A stretch of 64,000 nucleotides of DNA from Ichthyophis bannanicus. Taxonomy: Eukaryota; Chordata; Amphibia; Gymnophiona; Ichthyophiidae. The notes beneath the pieces are model-generated. The model was not told the origin of the DNA. It searched no databases and saw nothing but the letters and a program-made list of their open reading frames with translations. This document shows positions 19,585-28,751 of this stretch, piece by piece. Both the position numbers and the translations under genes were made by a program. Position 1 is the first letter of the stretch; the number at the start of each line of letters is the position of its first letter. The DNA lies in assembly GCA_033557465.1 (NCBI GenBank), contig CM066035.1, positions 903,247,309 through 903,311,308 on the forward strand, given 5' to 3'.

Positions 19585-22500
19585 TTTATTTTATTTATTT
19601 AGCAAACATTTATATACCGCTACTTCCAGCGATCAGCAGCGGTGTGATTACATAAGGAGAACATAAGGAGGACTGTCAATCAGCACAGTAAAATTTGGGT
19701 GTGAACAGGTTGATCAAGAGGGTAGGCAAAACACACAAGGGGGATTGTTTAGTATATGGGTACTAATTACATATATACATATATACATTATACATAAATG
19801 AGCAGGTGTACATAAATATGTCCTGGACTTAAACCCATTGGGTTATATCAAATTATAGTGACTCTGAAAAAGATGCGTCTTGAGGTTTTTCCTGAAGACT
19901 GTTATGTCTTTGCAATCACGTAACTCTGGCGGCAGATGATTCCAGAGTGTAGGTGCTGTGTATGAGAACGCTCTATTACTAGTATTGGTTTTAACAGTTC
20001 TTATATCAGCTGGAATGAGGAGGGTGTTGGAGTTGAAGGTTCTTCTGCTTCTGTTGGGTGGTTGTGAGCGTATCAGGGTGGAGAGGAAGGATGGAGCAAT
20101 GTTATGTAGGAGCTTGAAAGAGGTCGTGAGTGTTTTGTATTTTATACGGGCCGCGATGGGGAGCCAGTGGAGCTCAATCAATACCGGGGTGATATGATCA
20201 GCAAAGCCTTTTTTCGTGATGACCCTTGCGGCTACATTTTGCGCCATTTGCAGAATATTCAGTGTTTTCTTTGGGAGACCCTGCAGGATGGCGTTGCAGT
20301 AGTCGAAATGTGGCATGATGAGTGCCTGGGCAATGGTCCTGAAGTCCTGAGGCTCGATTATGCTCCTTAGTGGTTGAAGGACTCTAAGCTTGTGGAATAT
20401 GGCTTTGTTTGTCTTGCGGAGGTGTTTCTCCATTTTTAGATTACTTTCAAACGTTACTCCCAGATATTTTATTTCCTCTTTCATTTGGTAAGTATTGTTA
20501 CATAAGGTGATTGTTGTGGGGGGATCGAAGTTTGGCTTTTTGGAGATGTACATTACCTCTGTTTTTTTGTGATTGATCGTCATGTTACTTTGGTGTAACC
20601 AGGTTTGCATCTCACTTAGGCACTCTTCTAGTTGGGTGTAGTTTGGGTTGGCTGTGTCACGCTGAGTGTACAGCATAATATCGTCTGCATAGACGTGGTA
20701 TTTGATATTATGGTGTTGGAAGATTTTGCAAAGTGGTTGCATATAAATATTGAACAGGAGTGCTGAAAGAGCCGAACCCTGTGGTATACCCTGAGTTTGC
20801 GTGAATGCTTTAGCCTTTTCTCCGTTGAACTGGACCTGTTGCATTCTGTTTGATATGTACGAGGAGAACCATTTTAGAGGGGTTCCTGTTATTCCAATGG
20901 ATTTAAGCCTGTTTATGAGGGTTCCATGGTGAACTGTATCGAACGCTGCAGATATGTCTATAAATATAAGTAGAAACATTTTCTTTTTGTCTTCTAGACC
21001 CTTGAGGAGGTTGTCAAGCAGTACTAGGAGTAGTGTTTCAACGCCGTGATATCGTCTGAATCCATATTGTTGTTTATCCAGGGTTTCATTGTCATCCAAA
21101 TGGTCTTGCAGTTGTAGTAACACGGCCTTTTCAATGATTTTGGCCAGGAACGATATGCTCGATATTGGTCGGTAGGAAGCAGGGTCTTCTCTATTGCTTG
21201 ATTTGTTCTTTAAGACAGGTCTTATGATAGATTTCTTTAGTTGTGTGGGCATAATTCCTTGTTGTAGTGATAGGTTTACTATGTGCAGGACAAGTTGAGT
21301 GATGTCATGTTTCACTGCCTTGATCCAAGTGACTGGGCAGGGATCTAGTGGGGAGGTGGTGGTGTTGATGCTTGTGATTATGTCAGTTATTTGTTTGTCA
21401 TTGAGTTTGTTAAAAGTGCTCCATAGCATGTCTTGACTGGCGGTGGTTGCCATGGTTGGGTTTGGCATTGGGAGGGTTGTGCCCAGGTAGTGCGTGGGAG
21501 TTGAAGCCGTGAGTTTGCTTGCGTAGTGATTTGCCAAGGTTTGAGGCTTGATTACTTTGTCAGTATGGTCATCCAGTGTTGGTTTTGTTAGAGATTTGAC
21601 CAGTTCGAATAATTCGCGGGGCTTATTGATGGCTTTGTTAAGTATGTTTGTGTGATGAGTTCTTTTTGCGGAGTTAATCTCTTCTTTGTATTTGGCGAGG
21701 AGGGTCAGGTATTCTGTCTTGTGTACCATGGATTTTGTTTGTCTCCACTTCCTCTCTGATTTACGGAGTGCCCTTTTCATTCTGGTCAGTGTAGCTGTGT
21801 ACCAAGGTTCTGATCGAGGTTTAGTTGAGTCTGTTGTGGTTTTCCATGTAGGGTTTGATGTTTTTTGTATACCTTCGTTCCATTTGCTGGTTAGTACCTC
21901 AAGGTCCGTACATTCCAAATCTAAGTGGGAGGCGATGGTGCCTATGAGATTTTCCTTGTTGAATTTATTGAAGCTCCTTTGCGTGTGTGCTGTCCTCCTG
22001 AGTTTTGCATTTTTGGGTGGGGAGGGCAGTTTTACTTTGAGATTAACTTGGTGATGGTCCGACCATGGAACTGGAGTTATTTTGATCACGGGTTTATCCT
22101 CAACCGTCAGTTGATTGATGGGTAGGAAAACCAAGTCTAGGGTATTTCCCTTCTCGTGGGTAGCGTGAGTTACGATTTGTTGGTACCCCAGTTGTTCCAT
22201 GGCTTCCATGAAGTTGTTTGCATGACTAGTTGGTAGTGATGCTAAGTTCAGGTCTCCTAGGATGATTTGGAATTTTCTGATCTGAGTGGTGGAGATGTTT
22301 TCTAGTGCTGAGGCGAGTGTTTCATGAATTGATGATGGGGACCTGTAGATAAGACAGATGGAAAGAACTGAGCTTTCTACTTTGAGTATGTCTATGTCCA
22401 TATTTGAGTTTAGGGAGGTGGTTGTTAGTTGTAAGATGGTTTTGGCTATTGTGATGACACCTCCACCCCTTTTATTGGCGCGTGGGCAGTTGAACACTTT

Positions 22501-23167
22501 GTATCCAGGTTTGTTTAGTTGATTTATTATTGCAGGGTCGGAGTCCGTGATCCAGGTTTCTGTTATACAGAGGATGTCCGGTTGTTCATCTGAGATGATG
22601 TTGTGGAGGATGTGAGTTTTGTTCCTTATTGATCTGGCGTTGATGAGGATGATGTTATATTCAACATGCGTTGTTTGGGAGGTAGGTAAGAGGGTGGTTT
22701 GGATTTGTCCAGTCTTGTTTCCCTTCCTTTTCAGCGACTTAGGTTTCTTGAATCTCTGAGCCCTGTTAATACTAGGCATGAAATGTCTCTGAGTTGGTGC
22801 TGGCTCGTTGCTAGCCTGGTGGATTGTGTTGAGTGAGGGAGGTGGGGGTATTGGGACGGGGTAAAGGTAGTAGATGGGTCTGAACAAGTGTGACAAACTG
22901 TAGCGCACATTGGGGTGGCATGAGTTTGTTTGGGTGAATATAGACATGCATAGTATCAGAAAAAAGTAGAGTGGTTCCATTTCTCAGCTGTTTAGAAGCC
23001 CGTTGTGTCAGTGTTAGTATTACGGTTGCGAGTGTCACAGTAAACAGTATATGCTAGAATAATAATTACAGATATCACAGTACACAGTAACAGTAACAGA
23101 TATCACAGTACACAGTAACAGTATATGTCACAGAGCAGTACAATGGCAGGAACTGCAAAACCCTGTT
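19585..23167 (-). mobile_element. Full-length L2-like LINE inserted in L1-A ORF2
   Basis: Flanked by a perfect 9-bp direct repeat 'aggtattta' (19576-19584 and 23168-23176). On the minus strand it has a 5' UTR of about 190 bases with short direct repeats ('cagtaacag', 'atatcacagtacacagtaa' units, 23040-23130), one open ORF (22980-19843), and a 3' UTR of about 260 bases. The end is the tail 'gcggtatataaatg' plus (aaat)n. It looks structurally complete. By the precise duplication and intact frame it is among the youngest elements in the window. Confidence 0.93.
19843..22980 (-). CDS. L2-like LINE polyprotein, intact 1045-codon EN-RT frame
   Basis: Single uninterrupted frame. Residues 1-105: hydrophobic start, then a Pro- and Lys-rich stretch with no recognised domain. 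Residues about 108-320: APE-type endonuclease with INARSIRNK, CITETWI (Glu141), ILGDLNLAS (Asp243), GNTLDLVF and VPWSDHH (Asp308). Residues about 560-800: reverse transcriptase with ASYRPIS, FRRYHGVETLL, FIDISAAFDTVHH (Asp675), GIPQGSALSALLFNIYMQPL and YADDIMLY (Asp766, Asp767). The C-terminus has FDYCNAILQGLP, LHWLPIAARIKYK and LWNHLPPELRD. All catalytic residues I can check are present. By family it nicks target DNA and primes reverse transcription of its own RNA. L2 clade (CR1/L2 group) is my placement. Single-ORF form is normal for L2. Confidence 0.93.
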   Translation of the reverse strand: MEPLYFFLILCMSIFTQTNSCHPNVRYSLSHLFRPIYYLYPVPIPPPPSLNTIHQASNEPAPTQRHFMPSINRAQRFKKPKSLKRKGNKTGQIQTTLLPTSQTTHVEYNIILINARSIRNKTHILHNIISDEQPDILCITETWITDSDPAIINQLNKPGYKVFNCPRANKRGGGVITIAKTILQLTTTSLNSNMDIDILKVESSVLSICLIYRSPSSIHETLASALENISTTQIRKFQIILGDLNLASLPTSHANNFMEAMEQLGYQQIVTHATHEKGNTLDLVFLPINQLTVEDKPVIKITPVPWSDHHQVNLKVKLPSPPKNAKLRRTAHTQRSFNKFNKENLIGTIASHLDLECTDLEVLTSKWNEGIQKTSNPTWKTTTDSTKPRSEPWYTATLTRMKRALRKSERKWRQTKSMVHKTEYLTLLAKYKEEINSAKRTHHTNILNKAINKPRELFELVKSLTKPTLDDHTDKVIKPQTLANHYASKLTASTPTHYLGTTLPMPNPTMATTASQDMLWSTFNKLNDKQITDIITSINTTTSPLDPCPVTWIKAVKHDITQLVLHIVNLSLQQGIMPTQLKKSIIRPVLKNKSSNREDPASYRPISSISFLAKIIEKAVLLQLQDHLDDNETLDKQQYGFRRYHGVETLLLVLLDNLLKGLEDKKKMFLLIFIDISAAFDTVHHGTLINRLKSIGITGTPLKWFSSYISNRMQQVQFNGEKAKAFTQTQGIPQGSALSALLFNIYMQPLCKIFQHHNIKYHVYADDIMLYTQRDTANPNYTQLEECLSEMQTWLHQSNMTINHKKTEVMYISKKPNFDPPTTITLCNNTYQMKEEIKYLGVTFESNLKMEKHLRKTNKAIFHKLRVLQPLRSIIEPQDFRTIAQALIMPHFDYCNAILQGLPKKTLNILQMAQNVAARVITKKGFADHITPVLIELHWLPIAARIKYKTLTTSFKLLHNIAPSFLSTLIRSQPPNRSRRTFNSNTLLIPADIRTVKTNTSNRAFSYTAPTLWNHLPPELRDCKDITVFRKNLKTHLFQSHYNLI

Positions 23168-24632
23168 AGGTATTTAGCGAGTACTATGAAAAACCTGTAT
23201 AAAAGTGAAATATCAGGAGGACAAGAGGGGGGAACCTTATTTTTGAATGATTGCAATCTGAGGAAGTTAGAGGTGGTGAAAGAGGAGAGAATAGGGTGGG
23301 AAATTAATGAGGAGGAGGTCCGCGCAGCTATCAAGACTCTCAAGTTAGGCAAGGCCCCGGGGTTAGACGACTTTACGGTAAAATTTTATCATTTAATGCA
23401 AGATCAAATTTCCCTGGTTAAACCCAAATCTTCAATGGGGTGCTCTGAGGAGAGGAGATCCCGAAGTCAATGGAAGAAGCAGATATCACAGTCCTCCCTA
23501 AACAGGGCAAAGACACCACAGTCTGCGGATCGTATAGGCCCATTTTATTAATTAACCTTGATGCCAAAATACTAGCTAAGGTGTCAGCCAATTGTCTCCA
23601 ACACGTGGTGCCCAAACTGGTACATAAGGACCAAATGGGAGCAACAACATCCAGAAACATTTACGTGGGACCTTCCGAGGTCAAGAGAGCAAGCAGTACT
23701 TGTTACGGTGGACACTGAAAAGGCGTTTGACCGGGTGGAGTGGCAGTTCATGTTTCAGGTGTTAGAATGTATGGGCCTGGGGGAGAATTTTCTAAAATGG
23801 ATAAGAACACTGTATGCCCATCCACGAACCCGCGTCAGAGTGAATGGAGGGTACTCTGAGAGTTTTGCCTTGGGGAGGGGGACACGTCAAGGTTGTCTGC
23901 TGTCGCCACTCCTGTTCACAATGGCGATAGAGCCCCTTGCTGAATTTATTAGACGGGAAGCAGATATAAAAGGGGTGGAGGTGGGGGAGGGGCAGAAGAC
24001 CAAAATAGCCCTCTTCGCAGATGATATCATATTTACCTTGAGACAGCCCTTAACTACATTGCCAATTTTAATGAGAGCGATCAGGAGATACAGCGAGGTA
24101 GTAGGGTATAAAATAAACCAGAGTAAGACTGAAATTCTGGGCTTTAATTTACCAAGAAAAACTGGAGGACAGCCTGAGGGGGCGTTTTCCATTGAAGTGG
24201 ATAAATAAGCACTTCTGAATGCATTTCCGCTCTGGTGGGCTGGGGACTGCTTTCTCTATTTGGGAATTCTCTTAACTAGGGATTCGGTGGAGCTGTACAG
24301 ACGGAACTTCGAGAGGATTTCCTTCAAACTTCGAACACAGTTGCGGGCCTGGCAGCCCCTTCCCTTGTCACTGGGGGGAGAGCGGTGGTGGTGGGGATGG
24401 TGATCCTGCCCCGAGTACTATATTGGATGCAGACGTTCCCAGTGTGGCTAATGCAACAGGATCTGGCTTGTTTTGAACGGGAAACATGGGGATTCTTATG
24501 GAACGGGGCGAGAGCGCGTATCCTGATGAAATGGTTGAGGGGAGGTTGGTGAAATGGAGGGATGGGTGTACCGGATTTGCAGCTATATGCCCTGGCGTGT
24601 CAAGCACGGCATCTAGGGGATTGGCTGGGTGC
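23168..24632 (+). pseudogene. L1-A ORF2, reverse transcriptase part
   Basis: Reads EEVRAAIKTLKLGKAPGLDD, then after a frameshift an RPILLINLDAKILAK-type block, then VTVDTEKAFDRVEWQFMFQV (catalytic Asp), then RQGCLLSPLLFTMAIEPLAE, IALFADDIIFTL (FADD) and SEVVGYKINQSKTEILGFN. After a stop near 24207 comes a WAGDCFLYLGILL block and then VPDLQLYALACQARHLGDW. This is the L1/Tx1 RT order. It ends at the hAT-like insertion at 24633 and resumes at 27460 in the same frame. Confidence 0.88.
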
Positions 24633-24713
24633 AGGGCCGGCCTGTCTATTGAGCAAGAATGTTTTTTGCACAGGGCCCCGCGTTTCAGGGGGCCCCGCGC
24701 AAAAAACATTCTG

Positions 24714-25120
24714 CATCAGCCCACTTAGATAAAAAAACAAACAAACTGGCTGCCACTGCCGCTGTGGCAGCGGCAGAATCAAGCATCCCGCAGTGCCCCC
24801 CCTGCCCGACAGAGCCTCCCTGCAGCATCAGATCCCTCAGCGTCGGCTTTCAGAGCCCCGAAGGGAGAGCTTCTCTGACCTCTCGCGGCTCTCTTAAGCC
24901 CGCCGGGGCTGATGGGAAATCCCATTAGCCCCAGCGGGATTAACAGAGCCGTGAGAAAGGGAAACTTTGCGGCTCTAAAAGCCCGTGCTTTGGGAGCTGA
25001 TGCTGCAGGGAGGACTCTGCCTGGCAGGGGGACCCCGTGGGACACTTGATTCTGCCACTTCCATGGCGGCAGCGGCAGCAGCAGCCGGTTTGTTTGTTTT
25101 TTTATCTACTTGGGCTGATG
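24714..25120. repeat. Long palindrome module of composite copy 2
   Basis: The left arm (24714-24917) and right arm (24921-25120) pair across a centre near 24919, with some mismatches and small gaps; outermost and central blocks pair well. The same palindrome is at about 50643-50975 in copy 3. The outer right edge, 'gggctgatgggg', is the start of the minisatellite unit that follows, so the array may have grown from the palindrome edge. Frames within the palindrome are artefacts. Confidence 0.85.
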
Positions 25121-25930
25121 GGGGGGAGGGGGGTTAGGACTAGTAATGGGCTATGGGGGGGCTAGGACTGGAAATCAGCTGATGGGAGGGGTTAGGACTG
25201 GAAATGGGCTGATGGGGGGTTAGGATTGGAAGTGGGCTGAGGACTGGTAATGCGTTATGGGGGGGGGGCTAAAACTGAAAATGGGGTGATGCGGGGTTAG
25301 GACTGGAATTGGGCTGATGGGGGCTTAGGACTGGTAATGGGCTATGGGGGGGGCTAGGACTGGTAATGGGCTGAGTGGAAGGGGGGCTTGAACTGCAAAT
25401 AGCTGATGGGGAGGGGGGCTTGGAATGGAAATGGGCTGTGAGGGGAGGGAGCTAGGACTGGAAATGGGCCGAGTTGGGGGGGGGGGGAGCTAGGACAGGA
25501 AATGTGCTGATGGAGGGGCTAGGATAGGACTGGAAATGGGCTGTTGAGGGGTGTTAAGATTGGAAATGGACTGTGGTGGGGGCTTGGATTGATATGGACT
25601 CATGGAGGGGCTAGAACTGGAAGTTGGCTCATGGGGGGTTTGGATTGGAAATGGGCTGAGTGGAGGGGACTAGGGTTTGACATGGGCTGATGGTTGGGCT
25701 AGGAAAGGACTAGAAATGGGCTGATGGGGGGCTGGGATTGGAAATGAGCTGATGGAGGGACTCGGATAGGACTGGAAATGGATGGGGGAGCTAAGACTGG
25801 AAATGGGCTGATAGTGGGGCTAGGATAGGATTGGAAATGGGCTTATGGGGGGCTAGGACTGGAAATAGGCTGATATGGGGACTAGAAGGGAGCAGATGCT
25901 GGGTGGGGCTGGAACTAGAAGGGAGCTGAT
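25120..25930 (+). repeat. Minisatellite of composite copy 2
   Basis: Same unit as 2520-3830, core 'ggactggaaatgggctgatg', with irregular G runs. About 25 or more units. Ends before the purine-rich block that begins near 25950. Confidence 0.95.
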
Positions 25931-26708
25931 GTTGGAGGAGGATTAGAATGGGATGGAGCTGGGAAAGTGAAATGGAGAGGGAAAAAATATTTTGTGTGGG
26001 AGGGAAGACAAATCTACAATTGGCCAGATATTGGGAGAGTAAGTGGGGACTGAGGATGGAGGGGTATAATTTGAGTGGATGAAATAGGAATGAGGAAAGA
26101 GCAAAAGGAGAAAGATTAGTATGTTAAAGCAGATATAGAGAGAGAATGGAAAACAACTAGAAGAGAGAAGAAAGGACAAATGGACAGCAGACGATGGAGA
26201 GTTAGCAGAAGACACGAAGAAACCAGAAGAAAGTGGCTGGAGCAATTGCAACTGAAAAAAATGCACAAAAGGTAGAAAAATATCTCTTTATTCTGAATTT
26301 ATTAACTGGAATATGTCAGCTCTGGGAAATGTGCATCATTAACATCTGCGCTTTGATTAGTACAAGAGGAAATTAATTTATAGTTTTATTTCTATAGTGG
26401 TGTTGTACATTCCAAGTTTGGCTTTTGGGGTTCCCAGTTTAATTATTGTCTTCCTGTTTCTAAATTGTGGTTCCTTGTTTGGTGATGGTCTATGTTCTGC
26501 ATGTGTAACTGAGCTGAGGTATTCTGTTTATGGAATTCCTATTTGACATTGCCACTATTTCTCTTTCCCCAGTAGGTCATGTATTGTTATTCTCTAAAAT
26601 GTATTGGTTTAATATTTGCAGTGTTGCCTTTTGATAGGTAGGGTATGGTGCTTTGTGAGTCCTGGTAGTGCTGTTACGATACGGCGGGTTTGCTATGGGT
26701 TCTAAATG

Positions 26709-27092
26709 AAAAAACTAAAGTCAAAACATAATACCCGTGAGTCCGTTTATAGAAAAAACAAGTTTTCACCATTAATGTTTTTCTGTCGGGATCCACCGAC
26801 CTGAGACGGGGAGAGGAAAAGCCCCCCTCTCTACGTCGGTAGAAGCCTTTTATTTATTTTCAAAAAAGTAAGCAGTAGTGAAAAACACTTATCTGAGAGA
26901 GTGGACCAAATCCTTTCATCAAAAGGGCGTCAGGGAGCTTTTCCTCTCCCCGTCTCAGGTCGGTGGATCCCGACAGAAAAACATTAATGGTGAAAACTTG
27001 TTTTTTCTATAAACGGACTCACGGGTATTATGTTTTGACTTTAGTTTTTTGATTTATAGTGTGTCATTACAAATTTGGAGGTGTTTTTCTTT
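26709..27092. mobile_element. Foldback element with perfect 114-bp arms
   Basis: Arms at 26709-26822 and 26937-27050 are identical as reverse complements over all 114 bases by eye. The loop (26823-26936) is unique. A one-sided tail (27051-27092) lies outside the right arm. A 15-bp direct repeat 'tatgggttctaaatg' flanks it (26694-26708 and 27093-27107), and copy 1 has the empty site near 6394-6408. It has no ORF and no poly(A). Architecture (paired arms, unique tail, 10-15-bp duplication) matches the element at 8294-8639, though the sequences differ. Confidence 0.88.
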
Positions 27093-27187
27093 TATGGGTT
27101 CTAAATGGGCAGTGTTTGTAGTAGTTCCTAATGTCCCTGGTGGTTGGCACTGGATTATAGTAATGTAGAAATCTTTTAGTCTTTCTT

Positions 27188-27308
27188 TATTTTATTTATT
27201 TATTTATTACAATTTCTTATATACCGCACTATTCTGCATCAGCGCGGTTTACATGGAACAGAAAAATCAGACAGGATAACATGAGTCTGAGTTTACAAAT
27301 AACCGGAC
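27188..27308 (-). repeat. L2-like tail insertion in composite copy 2
   Basis: Begins with the reversed (aaat)n, then 'ttatataccgcactattctg' and 'gcgcggtttacatg'. Copy 1 lacks it: the text around 6495-6510 runs straight on. It is a short 5'-truncated L2-like end or a SINE with that tail. The limits are approximate. Confidence 0.75.
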
Positions 27309-27459
27309 ATACATTCATTAAGAGGCATGTTTACTAAAAGTTAGTGTATGGTAACATTATGCAAATATTTATGCAAATGAGGCCCCTTATGCAAAAGAGG
27401 CCCCGCACCAAGTCTCCGCACATGGCCCCGCACCCCCCTTGGGCCGCCCCGGCTGGGTG

Positions 27460-28605
27460 ATACGGAGATTTATACCCCCAGGGCACTCGAGGAAACCCAG
27501 GTGGCTCCCCAGTCTTTAATGGCAGTTTTGCATTTGGAGGGAAGCCAGTTGCCCGGACGAGTGACTCGAAGTGTATTAGTGAGCCCAGCGAGATGTACGT
27601 GAAGGTACTTGTGTCGGTGCTGGGGGAGGTCCCCGGCTGTTTCCAGTTGGTTGCCGCTGCAGGGTAATGTTAAATTCACCCCTGGTTCTACGACAACAAC
27701 CTTCCAGAAATGGAGAGTTGTTGGTATCCACTATATCGGGCATGTGGTGGATCATAATGGGAAATGTACGTCTTTTGAAGGTCTTGGCAAGGAGTATAGG
27801 CTGAGTGGCTGCCATTATTTTGCATACATTCAGATCTCCCACTATGTGGCATCCCTACCAGTAAGTGAGTTAACCTCGGAAAGTTTGGTAAGGATATTGG
27901 AGTTTTTTGCGTTGGGGGTGGGGACCCTGCCCACAATATCGGAGTTGAAAAAAAGATTGGCACCTTATATTAAGCGGCTGGAATATCTGAGGGAAGAAGC
28001 TCGGTGAGCAGAAGAGCTGGGTGGGGAGGTGCCGCTAGGCTCTATTCTGGAGGCCTTGAAGCGGATTGTGGGGCTGGTGGAGGGGACTAAGTGGAGAGAG
28101 ATGCAATTTAAAAGTATTGTCCGGGCACACTTCTCCCCGAGACGGGTGTTGCGGAGTGGTCTGGCTTGTGACGGGAGCTGCCCTAAGTGTTCGTGCCCCC
28201 TTGCAGATCTGGGTCACATGTGGTGGGGTTGTAAAAAGATTCGTTCATATTGGGAGAAGATTAGTAGTTATATGAGTGATGTGCTTCAGCAGCGGATCAA
28301 GTGGACTGGAGCCTTGGTAGCATTGGATCAACTGGGACCACTCCACCCAAAGGGGAGATGGGAACGAATATTAGTGAGAAAGGCATGTCTGGTGGGGAAA
28401 GGTCTGATACTACACAAGTGGAGAGAACAGGTGCTCCCTACCTTTTGGGAATGGCATAATAGCTTCCATCAATTGATGCTTTTCGAGAGGAGGGGGGGGG
28501 GGGCTAAGGGGAGTGTCAAGTGCTGGGCTTTCTTTTTGTTGATATGGGAACCGTATATCCAAAAGCTTGGATCATACGTCCGTAATGAGGTCCTACAAGT
28601 GGGGT
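27460..28605 (+). pseudogene. L1-A ORF2, C-terminal part
   Basis: Continues from LGDWLG with DTEIYTPRALEETQ, then a long frame with a worn endpoint: TFQKWRVVGIHYIGHVVD, then LVRILEFFALGVGTLPTISE. After a stop near 28007 it goes on as KWREMQFKSIVRAHFSPRRV and CPKCSCPLADLGHMWWGC, the Cys/His cluster, then WREQVLPTFWEWHNSFHQLM and WEPYIQKLG to the stop near 28605. One or two in-frame stops disable it. Confidence 0.85.
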
Positions 28606-28751
28606 AGGGTATAAGTGATAGGTTGGGGATAGATGAACTTGGTGGGGTCCCGTGGGAAGGGATTGGCGTAGGGCATTGTGGGAGAAGGTTCGTGGGTAGG
28701 ATGATAAGGGAGGAGCTGTGTGGGGGTGGGGAGGGGAGAGGGGGAAAGGGG

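Larger units (their letters stand above)
24633..27451 (+). mobile_element. hAT-like minisatellite composite, copy 2
   Basis: An exact 8-bp duplication 'gctgggtg' flanks it (24625-24632 and 27452-27459), the hallmark length for hAT transposons. Ends are 'cagggccggcct' on the left and, reversed, 'cggggcggccca' on the right (8 of 12 match). Modules: short hairpin (24657-24712), long palindrome (24714-25120), minisatellite (25120-25930), purine-rich block, AT-rich tail. No transposase frame is visible, so it is probably non-autonomous. It carries two later insertions, at 26709-27092 and 27188-27308. The host L1-A ORF2 is restored by deleting it. Confidence 0.85.

Noticed and set aside
19843..22980. 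Host protein-coding gene
   Set aside because: Endonuclease and reverse transcriptase motifs, flanking 9-bp duplication and LINE tail show it is a retrotransposon.
24659..25045. Alanine/glycine-rich frames on both strands
   Set aside because: They mirror each other across the palindrome and have no domain.
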